DNA of 64,000 nt. Source: Kitasatospora sp. NBC_01250. Its GTDB lineage: Bacteria; Actinomycetota; Actinomycetes; Streptomycetales; Streptomycetaceae. Below are positions 33,682 to 42,728 of the stretch, piece by piece (within the stretch, counting starts at the first letter, position 1; every line of letters starts with the position of its first letter). The stretch covers positions 5,270,001 to 5,334,000 of the forward strand of contig NZ_CP108476.1 of NCBI RefSeq assembly GCF_036226465.1, in the 5' to 3' direction. Position numbers and translations under genes: made by a program. Below the pieces are notes generated by a model. The model was not told the origin of the DNA, searched no databases, and worked only from the letters and a program-made list of their open reading frames with translations.

Positions 33682-33748
33682 CGACCCGACCCGACCCGAC
33701 CCGACCCGCCCGACCCGACCCGCCCGACCCGACCCGCCCCGACCCGCA
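33682..33748. repeat. CGACC pentanucleotide repeat array
   Basis: Five perfect CGACC units are followed by interrupted copies (CGC spacers) up to 33748, in the promoter-proximal region of the histidine kinase gene. A variable copy number between strains is expected. Confidence 0.8.
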
Positions 33749-33763
33749 GCCGTGCCGACCCTC

Positions 33764-33769
33764 TACGCT
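33764..33769 (+). promoter_or_regulatory. Likely -10 box for leaderless histidine kinase mRNA
   Basis: TACGCT lies 7 bases before the ATG at 33776. No ribosome site is present between them, so the transcript probably begins at or next to the start codon. The -35 region lies at the end of the CGACC repeats and is not clear. Confidence 0.55.
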
Positions 33770-33775
33770 GGCCCG

Positions 33776-35299
33776 ATGCGTCGTGGGCGGGGAGGGGCCG
33801 GGCGGGCCGGGGGGCGCCCGGGCCGGCTGCTGCTGGTGCCCGTCCTGCCGCTGTGGCGCCGGCTCGCGGTGCGCACCCGGGCGGCGCTGGCCGCCGCGGC
33901 GGCGTCGGCGATCGTCTTCGGCCTGGCCACCGCCTGGGTCAGCAGCGAGGTGCACGACGCGCTGCTGGTGCGGGCCCAGGACCGGGCCTTCACCGCGCTC
34001 CAGAACATCTGGACGAAGATCCCGGGCAGCCCGAACGAGGCCTACCAGAGTGCCGACTACGTGGTGGTGGCCCAGGACGGCGAGTTGCTGCGGGCCAACA
34101 CCAGCTCGTTGTTCACCGGCGACCCGCCGACCGACTCCTTCTGGTCGTCCTACTTCCCGCCGATCGACCCGCTCGCCGAGAACCCGGCAGGCGGCTACCC
34201 CGTGGTCACGATCCGGCTGCCCGACCGGCTGCGCGGTGCGAAGCAGAAAGGCAGCCCCGCCTACCACTTCTTCACCTTCGTCACCAACCGCAGCTTCACC
34301 ACCGACGAGTTGGCCGCCTACACCGGGCGCACCGGCATCCCCGCGGGGCGGGCCACCGGCTACGTGCTGATCGACGAGGACGAGACCGACCGGACCACCG
34401 CACAGGTCACCACGATCCTCGGCTGGTACCTGCTGCCCGGCGGCTCGCTCTTCGTGGCCGTGATGGCCTGGTTCGTCACCGGCCTGGCGCTGCGCCCGGT
34501 GGAGTCGATCCGCCGCCGGATGGACCGGATCGGCGACGGCGCCTTCCACGAGCGGGTCCCGGTGCCGCCCTCCGGGGACGGCATCGCGCGGCTGGCCGAG
34601 ACCACCAACGAGACGCTGGCCAAACTCGAACGGGCGCTGGCCGAACAGCGCCGCCTGGTCGCCGACGCCTCGCACGAACTGCGCAGCCCGCTGGCCGTGC
34701 TGCGCACCACGCTGGAGGTGCCGCTGCTGCACCCCGGGGACGTCGAGTGGCGGACGGTGGTGGTCGACGCGCTGGCCGGCACCGAGCGCCTGCAGGACCT
34801 CGCCGACGACCTGCTGCTGCTCGCCAGGACCGAGGAGGACCACGCCGCCGCGCAGCACACGGTCGAGCTGCACGACCTGGTCGCCGAGCAGTTGGCCGAG
34901 CGCGGGCACACCGACCCCGGGCTCGCCTGGCACGGCAGTGTGGCACCGGCCCGGGTGCCGGGGCGCGACGCCACGGTCGGCCGGGTGGTCCGCAACCTGC
35001 TCGACAACGCGGCCCGGCACGCGAGTTCGCAGGTCGAGGTGGTCCTGCAGAGCGCGGACGGCTGGGCGGTGCTGACCGTGTCGGACGACGGCCCGGGCAT
35101 CCCGGTCGCCGACCGGCAGCGGGTCTTCGAGCGCTTCGTACGGCTGGACAGCGCCCGCTCCCGCAGCACCGGCGGCGCGGGCCTGGGGCTGGCCCTGGCC
35201 CGCACCATCGCGCACGGCCTGGGCGGCACCGTCCTCGCCGAGCCGCCGACCTCGCTGCCCGGGGCCAAGCTCTCGGTCCGGCTGCCGCTGGTCCCCTGA
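33776..35299 (+). CDS. Orphan sensor histidine kinase
   Basis: A 507-residue kinase: helix 1 (about 32-54), an outer sensor domain of about 155 residues, helix 2 (about 213-240), HAMP linker (LRPVESIRRRMDRIG), HisKA domain with phospho-acceptor H300 in LVADASHELRSPLAVLRTTLE, and a HATPase domain (LLDNAARHA, VSDDGPGIP, GLGLALARTIAHGLGG). No response regulator gene is next to it on either side. The ATG at 33776 appears leaderless. The sensor domain includes YYV..DGELLRANTSS-like content resembling PAS-free extracytoplasmic sensors; the ligand is unknown. Confidence 0.93.
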   Translation: MRRGRGGAGRAGGRPGRLLLVPVLPLWRRLAVRTRAALAAAAASAIVFGLATAWVSSEVHDALLVRAQDRAFTALQNIWTKIPGSPNEAYQSADYVVVAQDGELLRANTSSLFTGDPPTDSFWSSYFPPIDPLAENPAGGYPVVTIRLPDRLRGAKQKGSPAYHFFTFVTNRSFTTDELAAYTGRTGIPAGRATGYVLIDEDETDRTTAQVTTILGWYLLPGGSLFVAVMAWFVTGLALRPVESIRRRMDRIGDGAFHERVPVPPSGDGIARLAETTNETLAKLERALAEQRRLVADASHELRSPLAVLRTTLEVPLLHPGDVEWRTVVVDALAGTERLQDLADDLLLLARTEEDHAAAQHTVELHDLVAEQLAERGHTDPGLAWHGSVAPARVPGRDATVGRVVRNLLDNAARHASSQVEVVLQSADGWAVLTVSDDGPGIPVADRQRVFERFVRLDSARSRSTGGAGLGLALARTIAHGLGGTVLAEPPTSLPGAKLSVRLPLVP

Positions 35300-35336
35300 C
35301 GGGCCGTCTGCCCCCTTCCCGGCTGCCGACTTGCCG

Positions 35337-35351
35337 TGTCCGTGACGGACA
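35337..35351 (+). promoter_or_regulatory. Operator-like palindrome upstream of rhomboid-like/photolyase genes
   Basis: TGTCCGT-G-ACGGACA is a perfect 15-base palindrome. It lies 85 bases ahead of the rhomboid-like gene, next to a TTGACC box at 35358-35363 that could be a -35 element. A dimeric repressor binding here could control both downstream genes. Confidence 0.6.
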
Positions 35352-35436
35352 GTCGATCGTTGACCACACCCGAATGGCCGATCCGGCCGGGCGTGGCACG
35401 GTCCGCGCCCGGCCCCCGCACCGAGAGACTGGGCAG

Positions 35437-36153
35437 ATGCTCCACCGCCTCGGCAAGATGCTCCGCGCCTACTGGGCCTTTCTGCGAGGGGCCCCCGGCA
35501 CCTGCATCTGGCTGGTGATCCTCTTCGCGACGACCGTCTTCATCCGACACGTCTCGCCGAGACTGGCCCACCACATCCTGGAACGGCGCTCCACCAACCT
35601 GCACTACCTGGCGATCGACCCGGTCCAGGTGCTCATCTCCAGCGCGTTCTACATCGCGGGCGGCGGCTGGTTCCTCTACTTCGTGCTCTACAACATCTTC
35701 CACGCCCCGGTGGAGCGCCGGCTGGGCACCGCCCGCTGGCTCGGTGTGGTGGCCTTCGCCCACGTCGGCGCCACCTACCTCAGCGAGGGAGTGCTGTACT
35801 GGGCGATCCGCCACGGCCACGCGCCCGAACGGGCCAAGTACACGCTGGACTACGGCGTCAGCTACGCGCTGGCCGGCGTCCAGGCGGTGCTCACCTACCT
35901 GCTGGTGCGCCCCTGGCGCTACGTCTACCTGGCCGCGGTGGTGGTCTTCTACACCCTGCCGCTGATCGAGGACCTCAACTTCACCGCGATCGGCCACTTC
36001 AGCGCCGTCCTGCTCGGCCTGGCCTGCTATCCGCTGACCTGGAACCAGCCGGGCGACTGGGACCCGGTCGGCTGGCTGCGCGACCACTGGCGGCAGTTGC
36101 GCCGCTCCCGCGCCGGCCGGCACCCCGCCCCCGACCCGCGGAGCACCCCGTGA
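35437..36153 (+). CDS. Rhomboid-like membrane protein
   Basis: A 238-residue membrane protein with about six helices (WLVILFATTVFIRHVSP; ISSAFYIAGGGWFLYFVLYNIFHAPVERRLGT; VVAFAHVGATYLSEGVLYW; SYALAGVQAVLTYLL; VYLAAVVVFYTLPLI; HFSAVLLGLACYPLTW). The order and the Ser in DYGVSYALAG plus His in AIGHFSAVLLGL resemble the Ser-His dyad of rhomboid proteases. The gene starts at 35437 with a weak ribosome site, and the photolyase GTG overlaps its stop by four bases, so the two are translated together. Why a rhomboid-like protein is linked to photolyase is unknown. Confidence 0.75.
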   Translation: MLHRLGKMLRAYWAFLRGAPGTCIWLVILFATTVFIRHVSPRLAHHILERRSTNLHYLAIDPVQVLISSAFYIAGGGWFLYFVLYNIFHAPVERRLGTARWLGVVAFAHVGATYLSEGVLYWAIRHGHAPERAKYTLDYGVSYALAGVQAVLTYLLVRPWRYVYLAAVVVFYTLPLIEDLNFTAIGHFSAVLLGLACYPLTWNQPGDWDPVGWLRDHWRQLRRSRAGRHPAPDPRSTP

Positions 36154-37478
36154 CCGTCACCATCGCCCTGTTCACCCAGGACCTGCGACTGCGGGACAAC
36201 CCCGTCCTGCACGCCGCCGCGGCCGAGGGCCGGGAGGTGGTGCCGCTCTTCGTGCTCGACACCGATCTCGCGGCCACCGGCTTCGCCACCCCCAACCGGC
36301 AGGCCTTCCTCGCCGATTGCCTGCGGGACCTGGACGCCTCGCTGCGCGCGATCGGCGGACACCTGGTGCTGCGCCACGGCCGCTGCGCCGAGCAGACGGC
36401 GCGGCTGGCCGAGCAGCTCGGCGCGGCGTCGGTGCACGTGGCCGGGGGCGTCAGCGCCTTCGCCGGGCGGCGCGAGGCGCAGCTGCGCGAGCGGCTCGGC
36501 GATCGCCTGACTGTCCATCAGCAGTCGCTCACCGTCGCCGCGCCCGGGGCGGTGACCCCGGCCGGCAAGGACCACTACGCCGTCTTCACCCCGTACTTCC
36601 GCGCCTGGCAGCGCCTCGCCGCCCGACCCGTGCGAGCGGCCCCCAAGGCGCTGCGGGTGCCCGCGGGCCTGACCGGCGAGCCGGTCCCCACCGTGCGCCC
36701 CGACTCGCCCGCGCTGCCGCCCGGCGGCGAGAGCGCGGCCCGCCGGCGCTGGCGGGCCTGGTCCCCGGACCGGTACGAGGAACTGCACGACGACCTCACG
36801 GCCGACGGCACCTCCCGCCTCTCGCCCTACCTGCACTTCGGCTGCCTGTCGCCCAACGAACTGCTCCAGCTCGCGCTGCGCCACGGCGGCCCCGGTGCCG
36901 AGGCCTTCGTCCGGCAGCTGGCCTGGCGCGACTTCCACCACCAGGTACTGGCCGCCCGCCCGTCGGCCGCCCACCGCGACTACCGCGACCGCGGCGACCA
37001 CTGGTGGCGCAGCGAATCGGAGGCCGAGGCCTGGCGCGAGGGCCGCACCGGCTACCCGATCGTGGACGCGGGCCTGCGCCAACTTGCCGCGGAGGGCTGG
37101 ATGCACAACCGGGCCCGGCTGCTGACCGCCTCCTTCCTGACCAAGACGCTCTACCAGGACTGGCGGATCGGCGCCCGGCACTTCCTGCGCCTGCTGGTCG
37201 ACGGCGACGTGGCGAACAACCAGCTCAACTGGCAGTGGGTGGCCGGCACCGGCACCGACACCCGCCCCAACCGCGTGCTCAACCCGCTCGTCCAGGCCGA
37301 CCGCTTCGACCCCCGGGGCAGCTACGTCCGCCGCTGGATCCCCGAACTCGCCGACATCCCGGGCCGCGCCGTCCACCGCCCCTGGCAACTCCCCACCCCA
37401 CCCGCCGACTACCCCGCCCCGATCATCGACCCCGACCGGCTCTCCCACCGCTTCAAGGCCGGCCGCGGCCTGCTCTGA
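36150..37478 (+). CDS. phr: Deoxyribodipyrimidine photolyase
   Basis: A 442-residue photolyase that repairs cyclobutane pyrimidine dimers in blue light with FAD. The N-terminal antenna domain (TIALFTQDLRLRDNPVLHAAAA) and the C-terminal FAD domain (RLSPYLHFGCLSPNEL, RQLAWRDFHHQVL, YPIVDAGLRQLAAEGWMHNRARLLTASFLTKTLYQDWRIGARHFLRLLVDGDVANNQLNWQWVAGTGTD outline) are complete, including the Asn-Trp region that binds FAD. It is coupled to the rhomboid-like gene by a GTGA overlap. Confidence 0.95.
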   Translation: MTVTIALFTQDLRLRDNPVLHAAAAEGREVVPLFVLDTDLAATGFATPNRQAFLADCLRDLDASLRAIGGHLVLRHGRCAEQTARLAEQLGAASVHVAGGVSAFAGRREAQLRERLGDRLTVHQQSLTVAAPGAVTPAGKDHYAVFTPYFRAWQRLAARPVRAAPKALRVPAGLTGEPVPTVRPDSPALPPGGESAARRRWRAWSPDRYEELHDDLTADGTSRLSPYLHFGCLSPNELLQLALRHGGPGAEAFVRQLAWRDFHHQVLAARPSAAHRDYRDRGDHWWRSESEAEAWREGRTGYPIVDAGLRQLAAEGWMHNRARLLTASFLTKTLYQDWRIGARHFLRLLVDGDVANNQLNWQWVAGTGTDTRPNRVLNPLVQADRFDPRGSYVRRWIPELADIPGRAVHRPWQLPTPPADYPAPIIDPDRLSHRFKAGRGLL

Positions 37479-37585
37479 GGAACCCGCCCCGGGACACCCG
37501 TCCGGCACGGATCGCGGCGGGATCACTCACCCAGGAGAACTGCGCCGATCCGATCCGCTAGTCTGTGGACCGGACGTCCATCCCC

Positions 37586-37658
37586 GCCCCAGTAGCTCAG
37601 GGGATAGAGCACAGCTCTCCTAAAGCTGGTGTCGCAGGTTCGAATCCTGCCTGGGGCA
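37586..37658 (+). tRNA. tRNA-Arg (anticodon CCU)
   Basis: A full cloverleaf: acceptor GCCCCAG with CTGGGGC, D arm GCTC..GAGC, anticodon arm CAGCT-CTCCTAA-AGCTG with CCT as anticodon, T arm GCAGG-TTCGAAT-CCTGC, discriminator A at 37658. CCA is not encoded. It decodes AGG, a rare Arg codon here. Confidence 0.97.
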
Positions 37659-37674
37659 CGTAGATGACGCAGGT

Positions 37675-37713
37675 CCGAAGGCCCCCGCAGCGGTCAGCTG
37701 CGGGGGCCTTCGG
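37675..37713 (+). terminator. Terminator after tRNA-Arg
   Basis: A perfect 17-bp stem (37675-37691 with 37697-37713) and a GGTCA loop, starting 17 bases after the tRNA. Confidence 0.9.
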
Positions 37714-37800
37714 CGTTCCTGCGGCGGACGGCGGTGGGGCGGGTCCGTGCGGAGGCTGACGCGCCGCTTCCGCCGGGGCGCCGAGCGCTGCCGGGGTGCC

Positions 37801-39180
37801 TCAGTTCACGCAGGGGACGCCGCCGTCGACCGCCGGGCCCGCGTAGCTGTCGGTCGGGCTCGGCTGGGACGCGTCCCCGCCGTCCCCCGAGTCGTCGGTG
37901 CCCGCGGCCGGACTCGTCGGGGCCGCCGGGGTCGGGCTGCCCGGTGTCGGGCCGGTCGAGGGGCTGCTGCTGCCCGAGGGGCTCGGCGTGGCGCTGTCGG
38001 AGGGTGCCGCCGAGGGGGGAGCCGTGTCGACGCCCGTGATGGCCTGGCGCACCATCGCCTGCACCTTCGCCACGTCCACGATGTTCACGTCCTCACCGTC
38101 GGACAGCGTCGCGTAGCGCTCCATCGGCAGGGTGTTGAACTCGGTGTTCCCGCCGGTGAGGTTGGTGGCCTGCTGGGCGAAGTCGAGCAGGTCCCAGGTG
38201 TTGTCGAGCACCACGTCCTGCTTCACCGCGTTCAGCAAACCCTGCATCCTGCCCAGGTCGCCGAAGACCCCCTCCTGCTTGAGCTTGGTGGTGACCGAGG
38301 CGATGAAGGCCTGCTGGCGGTGGGTCCGGTCGAAGTCGCCGTCGGGGAGGTTGTGCCGCTGGCGCACGAAGGCCAGCGCCATCGTGGGGTCGAGCTGGTT
38401 GAGACCGGCGTGGCCCACGAAGCCGGAGCCGCCGCCGGCGGTGGTGGCGGTGCGGGAGATGATCGGGTCGCTGATGTCCTTCTTCAGGCAGACGGTGATC
38501 GGGCCCAGCGCCTGGGCGACGTCGTAGAAGCCCTTCAGGTTGAGCTCGGCGAAGTGGTCGATCGGCACGTTGAGGAACTTCTGCACCGTCAGCAGGGTGG
38601 CCGCCCGGCCCGCGTCGCGTCCCCGGTGCTCCAGGTCGGCGCCCGAGTACTGCTGCGAGAGCTGCTCCTCGGCGTAGTACTTGGCCTGGTCGTAGGCCTC
38701 CTTGATCTTGCCCTTGCCGAGTGGGTGGGCGCCGGGCACGTTGACCAGGTCCACGTAGTCGTCGCGCGGGATCGAGAAGGCCTCCACCCTGCCGCCGCCT
38801 GCGGGGATGTGCATCAGGATCAGCGTGTTGGTGTTGTAGCCGCCGATGTCGCTGCTGCCGGCCATCAGGTCGTCCTGGACGAACTGCTTGGGCAGGTCGT
38901 TGCCGTCCTGGTCCTTGCGGCTGTCCAGACCGATCAGCAGGATGTTGACCGACTTGTCCAGGTGCGGCGGCGGCGCGGCCACGCCCTGCGCCTTGGCCGC
39001 CTGCTGCACCACCTGGATCGCGTTGGAGGTGGTCAGTCCGGCGGTCAGGTCGTGGTAGGTGTACCAGGAGAAACCGCAGGCCGCCAGCGTCGCACCGGAG
39101 GTCGCGCAGGCCACTGCGCGGCCCGCGATCCGCAGTGCCTTCCGCCCCGTGGCGGCCTCGCGCTTCCCAGCATCGGACAT
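37801..39180 (-). CDS. LCP (LytR-CpsA-Psr) family cell wall polymer ligase
   Basis: A membrane-anchored LCP protein of 459 residues that attaches teichoic acid-like or other glycopolymers to peptidoglycan. One helix near residues 18-40 (RIAGRAVACATSGATLAACGFSWYTY) is followed by the LCP domain: NILLIGLDSRKDQDG, DTLILMHI-like NTNTLILMHIPAGG, FSIPRDDYVDLV, and the GPITVCLKKDISD and AFVRQRHNLPDGDFDRTHRQQAFIAS blocks with the conserved Arg residues. The C-terminal 60 residues are a Ser/Pro/Thr-rich tail. The start at 39180 follows GGTGGGGGA. The gene is convergent with tRNA-Arg. Confidence 0.93.
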   Translation of the reverse strand: MSDAGKREAATGRKALRIAGRAVACATSGATLAACGFSWYTYHDLTAGLTTSNAIQVVQQAAKAQGVAAPPPHLDKSVNILLIGLDSRKDQDGNDLPKQFVQDDLMAGSSDIGGYNTNTLILMHIPAGGGRVEAFSIPRDDYVDLVNVPGAHPLGKGKIKEAYDQAKYYAEEQLSQQYSGADLEHRGRDAGRAATLLTVQKFLNVPIDHFAELNLKGFYDVAQALGPITVCLKKDISDPIISRTATTAGGGSGFVGHAGLNQLDPTMALAFVRQRHNLPDGDFDRTHRQQAFIASVTTKLKQEGVFGDLGRMQGLLNAVKQDVVLDNTWDLLDFAQQATNLTGGNTEFNTLPMERYATLSDGEDVNIVDVAKVQAMVRQAITGVDTAPPSAAPSDSATPSPSGSSSPSTGPTPGSPTPAAPTSPAAGTDDSGDGGDASQPSPTDSYAGPAVDGGVPCVN

Positions 39181-39365
39181 GGGTCCCCCACCGCTTTTCC
39201 ATGGACGTGACGGCACTGACGTCCCTTGGACGTGTCAGGCGCGGGGAAAGGGCACAGAAGTTCGGTCAGATGTAACGAAGCTCACAGCACCGCCGGGTGG
39301 CGCGGCGTCAACTCCGTTATCGTGGCCGAGTTGGATCAGCCGACCGACTGTTCGGAGATCGCGCC

Positions 39366-40781
39366 ATGGGCCCTGGTACGGACGCTCGTTCCGACATCGA
39401 GCCGGACTCCGGCCTGCTCTCGCCGGTGCGGGCCGGCACCCCGGTGGAGCCGGTGACGGGCGACCGGGCCTGGCTGCAGGCGATGCTCGACGCCGAGGCC
39501 GGGCTGGCCCGGGCGCAGGCCCGGCTCGGCACGGTGCCCCGGTCCGCCGCCGAGGCGATCGGCCGGGCGGCCCGGGCCGAGCACCTGGACCTGCTCGCCC
39601 TCGCCCGGCAGGGCCGGGAGGCCGCCAATCCGGTGGTCGGGCTGGTCCGCGCGCTGACCGCGGTGGTCGCGGCCGAGGAGCCCGCCGCCGCCGAGTACGT
39701 GCACCGCGGCTCCACCAGCCAGGACGTACTGGACACCGGGGCGATGCTGGTCGCCCGGCGGGCGATCGAGGTGATCCTGCCCGATCTGGACCGCACGCTG
39801 GCGGCGCTGGCGGCGCTGGCCGCCGCGCACCGGAACACCACCATGGCGGGGCGCACCCTGTCGCTGCACGCGGTGCCCACGACCTTCGGGCTCAAGGCAG
39901 CCGGCTGGCACCAGCTGGTCGCGGTCGCCCGGGACCGCCTGGCGGAGCTGGCCGACCACGGCCTGCCGGTCCAACTGGGCGGCGCAGCAGGAACCTTGGC
40001 GGGCTACCTGCAGTACGCGGACGGGGTCGCGGCCGACCAGGGCGGTCCGGGCGGGTATGCACGGCGGCTCACCGAGGCCTTCGCCGCCGAGGTCGGCCTG
40101 GCCGTGCCCGCCCTGCCCTGGCACGTGCTGCGCACGCCGATCGCGGACCTGGGCGCGGCCTGTGCGCTGCTGACCGGCGCGCTCGGCAAGATCGCGGTGG
40201 ACGTGCAGTCGCTGGGCCGTACCGAGGTGCGCGAGGTGGCCGAGCCGGCCGTCGCCGGGCGCGGTCGCTCCTCGGCGATGCCGCACAAGCGCAACCCCGT
40301 GCTGGCCACGCTGATCCGCTCGGCGGCGCTCCAAGTGCCGGTGCTCTCGGCCGGGTTGGCGCAGTGCATGCTCGCCGAGGACGAGCGCTCGGCCGGCGCC
40401 TGGCACGCCGAGTGGCAGCTGTTGCGCGAGTGCCTGCGGCTGGCCGGCGGAGCCGCGCACCTGGCCGCCGAGCTGGCCGAGGGGCTGGAGGTGGACGCCG
40501 AACGGATGCGGGCCAACCTGGAGCTCACCGCCGGCCAGGTCGTCTCGGAGCGGATCGCGGCGGTGCTGGCGCCGCTGCTCGGCCGCGGCGTGGCCCAGGA
40601 GCTGCTCAACCGGGCCGCGACGGCCGCCGCGAAGGACGGGCGCGGCCTCGGTGAGGTGCTCGGCGAGCTGCCCGAGGTCCGCGCCGTGCTCTCCGGGGCA
40701 GCGCTGGCCGAGCTGCTGGACCCGGCCAACTACACCGGTGCCGCCGCGGCCCTGGTGGACCGCGCACTACTGGGCGGCTGA
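39366..40781 (+). CDS. Fumarase/aspartase superfamily lyase, PcaB (3-carboxymuconate cycloisomerase)-like
   Basis: A 471-residue member of the superfamily that includes adenylosuccinate lyase and 3-carboxy-cis,cis-muconate cycloisomerase. Signatures are YVHRGSTSQDVLDTGAMLVARRAIEVI and SSAMPHKRNPVLATLIR (the catalytic Ser loop, with Met305). The CMLE-type substitution HRGSTSQDV and absence of a purine context favour PcaB. No other pca genes (pcaGH, pcaD) are near, so the assignment to protocatechuate catabolism is tentative. The ATG at 39366 follows GGAG. A PucR-type regulator gene lies 196 bases downstream. Confidence 0.8.
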   Translation: MGPGTDARSDIEPDSGLLSPVRAGTPVEPVTGDRAWLQAMLDAEAGLARAQARLGTVPRSAAEAIGRAARAEHLDLLALARQGREAANPVVGLVRALTAVVAAEEPAAAEYVHRGSTSQDVLDTGAMLVARRAIEVILPDLDRTLAALAALAAAHRNTTMAGRTLSLHAVPTTFGLKAAGWHQLVAVARDRLAELADHGLPVQLGGAAGTLAGYLQYADGVAADQGGPGGYARRLTEAFAAEVGLAVPALPWHVLRTPIADLGAACALLTGALGKIAVDVQSLGRTEVREVAEPAVAGRGRSSAMPHKRNPVLATLIRSAALQVPVLSAGLAQCMLAEDERSAGAWHAEWQLLRECLRLAGGAAHLAAELAEGLEVDAERMRANLELTAGQVVSERIAAVLAPLLGRGVAQELLNRAATAAAKDGRGLGEVLGELPEVRAVLSGAALAELLDPANYTGAAAALVDRALLGG

Positions 40782-40977
40782 CCGGCGGCTGACCGGCGCC
40801 TGGCCGGACCGCCAAAGCGCGGCGGCGTCCGCGGCCCGCTCCATGGATGATCACCCCATAGGGCTACTGGCCTGCACGCCTGGCATTTACCATGCATCTG
40901 CACCTGAATCCCTGGCTGCTAAGAGGGCCGGCCGGGTGCGGCGCTCTGGCGGGCGCTCGGTACCAAGGAGTGTCGCG

Positions 40978-42669
40978 GTGATCGTCTCTGATCTGCTGGA
41001 CGTGGCGGACCTGCGGCTGCGGCTGGCCTGGGGCCCGCCGGAACTGCTGGAACGCCCGGTCACCGGCGTCACCTCCACCGACCTCCAGGATCCGGCCCGC
41101 TACCTGCAGCCCGGCGAGCTGGTGCTCTCCGGGCTGGTCTGGTGGCAGCCCGACCACCCCGCCGCGCAGACCCTGGCGCTGCGCTTCGCCACCTCGCTGC
41201 GCAGCGCCAGGGTGGCCGCGCTGCTGGCCGGTGAGGGTACCCACGGCGAGGTGCCGGACGGCCTGGTCGAGGCCTGCCGGGTGCACGGGATCCCGCTCTT
41301 CTCGGTGCCGGCCGGCACCAGCTTCCGCGCGGTCACCGACCGGGTCTACCTGCGCCTGTGGGGCGATCTGCGGGCGCAGGCCGACGAGGCCGCGGCGGTG
41401 CCGGACGCCGTGCGCCGCGAGCTGGTCGAGCTGATGTACACCGGCGCGCCCGCCGTCGAGGTGCTGGACCGGGCCGTCACCCGGATCGGCTGCGGACCCT
41501 GCTCGCTGGTGACCGCCGCCGGCCGCACCATCGCCACCTCCACCGGGACCCCCGACCCGGAGCCGGAGGCGATCCGCCGCGCGCTGCCCGCCCGCGACGG
41601 CGAGTCGGCCGGCGCCCCGGCACTGCCGGTGGGCGCGGGCGGCGACACCCCGTTCGACGGCTGGTACCTCTACCCGCACGCCGCCGCGCTCGGCCAGGCC
41701 GCCGTGCTGCACGGACTGGCCGACGTGCTGGCCACGCTCTGGACCCGTGGCCGCGGCGAGGCGGCCGCGCAGCGCCGGGCGGCCGGGCGGTTGGCCGGCC
41801 TGCTGACCGGCTCGGCACCGGTGCACGCCGCCGAGCTGGGCGAGGCGCTGGCCGCGTGCGAGCTGCCCACCGGCGGGCCGCTGGTGCCGGTCACGGCCCG
41901 GATCGACGGCCTGGACCTGCCCTGGGCGGCGGACGCGCTGGCCGAGGCGCTGCGCTGCGTCCTGCCGTCCCCGCCGCCGTCCCCGTCCCTGTCCCCTCTG
42001 CCGTGCCCGTCCCCGGCTTCGCCTGCGTCCCCGGCGCCGTCCGCGCAGGTGGCCGCCGCCGCACCGGCGCCCGCCGGACCGCGTTCCGCGCCCGCCTTCG
42101 TGGTCGGCGCCGACGAGAGCGGGCGGGCGATCGCCGTGGTGGCCGGCGCGGACCCGGCGGACCTGACCGCCGGCCTGCGCGAGGTCTGGCCCCGCCTGCA
42201 GGCCCGGCTGCCCGAGCGCCACCTGCTACGGCTCGGCGTCGGCCCGCGCGTCGTGCGCCCGGCGGCCGAGCTGGCCGCCGGCCTGGGACAGGCGGGCTAC
42301 GCGCTGGACGCGGCCGCCGCGAGCCACCCGCGCGACTGCTCGGTGGGCGCCAGCGCCGAGCTGGACTCGCTGGCCGCCCTGGTCCGCGGCATCCCGGCGG
42401 TGGTGGCCGCCGCCTACCGGCGCCGGCTGCTCGACCCGCTCACCGAGCACGACCGCAGCACCGGCGGGGTGCTGCTCGCCACCCTGGTGACCTTCCTGGA
42501 CCACGACTGCTCCTGGTCCCGCACGGCGGAGGTGCTGCACGTCCACGTCAACACCGTGCACTACCGCGTCCGCCGGATCGAAGAGCTGACCGGCCGCGAC
42601 CTGAGCCGCCTGGACGACCGGCTCGACCTGCGCGCGGCCCTGCTCTGCGGGCCCGCCCCGCTGGGCTGA
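40978..42669 (+). CDS. PucR family transcriptional regulator
   Basis: A 563-residue PucR-type regulator: N-terminal PucR domain (VIVSDLLDVADLRLRLAWGPPELLERPVTGVTSTDLQDPARYLQPGELVLSGLVWW), a central GGDEF-like or uncharacterised part with a Pro/Ser run at about residues 335-360, and the C-terminal HTH_30 helix-turn-helix (LVTFLDHDCSWSRTAEVLHVHVNTVHYRVRRIEELTGRDL). The GTG at 40978 follows AAGGAG at 7 bases. Such regulators control purine, amine or aromatic catabolism; here it may act on the neighbouring lyase or its own gene. Confidence 0.9.
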   Translation: MIVSDLLDVADLRLRLAWGPPELLERPVTGVTSTDLQDPARYLQPGELVLSGLVWWQPDHPAAQTLALRFATSLRSARVAALLAGEGTHGEVPDGLVEACRVHGIPLFSVPAGTSFRAVTDRVYLRLWGDLRAQADEAAAVPDAVRRELVELMYTGAPAVEVLDRAVTRIGCGPCSLVTAAGRTIATSTGTPDPEPEAIRRALPARDGESAGAPALPVGAGGDTPFDGWYLYPHAAALGQAAVLHGLADVLATLWTRGRGEAAAQRRAAGRLAGLLTGSAPVHAAELGEALAACELPTGGPLVPVTARIDGLDLPWAADALAEALRCVLPSPPPSPSLSPLPCPSPASPASPAPSAQVAAAAPAPAGPRSAPAFVVGADESGRAIAVVAGADPADLTAGLREVWPRLQARLPERHLLRLGVGPRVVRPAAELAAGLGQAGYALDAAAASHPRDCSVGASAELDSLAALVRGIPAVVAAAYRRRLLDPLTEHDRSTGGVLLATLVTFLDHDCSWSRTAEVLHVHVNTVHYRVRRIEELTGRDLSRLDDRLDLRAALLCGPAPLG

Positions 42670-42689
42670 GGCCCCACTGGGCTGGGGCC
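42670..42689. terminator. Short hairpin between convergent pucR and murJ genes
   Basis: GGCCCCA (42670-42676) pairs with TGGGGCC (42683-42689) around a 6-base loop, directly at the pucR stop codon. Confidence 0.5.
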
Positions 42690-42728
42690 CCGTGGCCGAG
42701 CCCCCGGCCGACCCGACCCGACCCGGGC

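Noticed and set aside
33853..35436. Long upstream extension of the rhomboid-like frame across the kinase gene
   Set aside because: It is the wrong frame of the histidine kinase gene; the natural start is the ATG at 35437.
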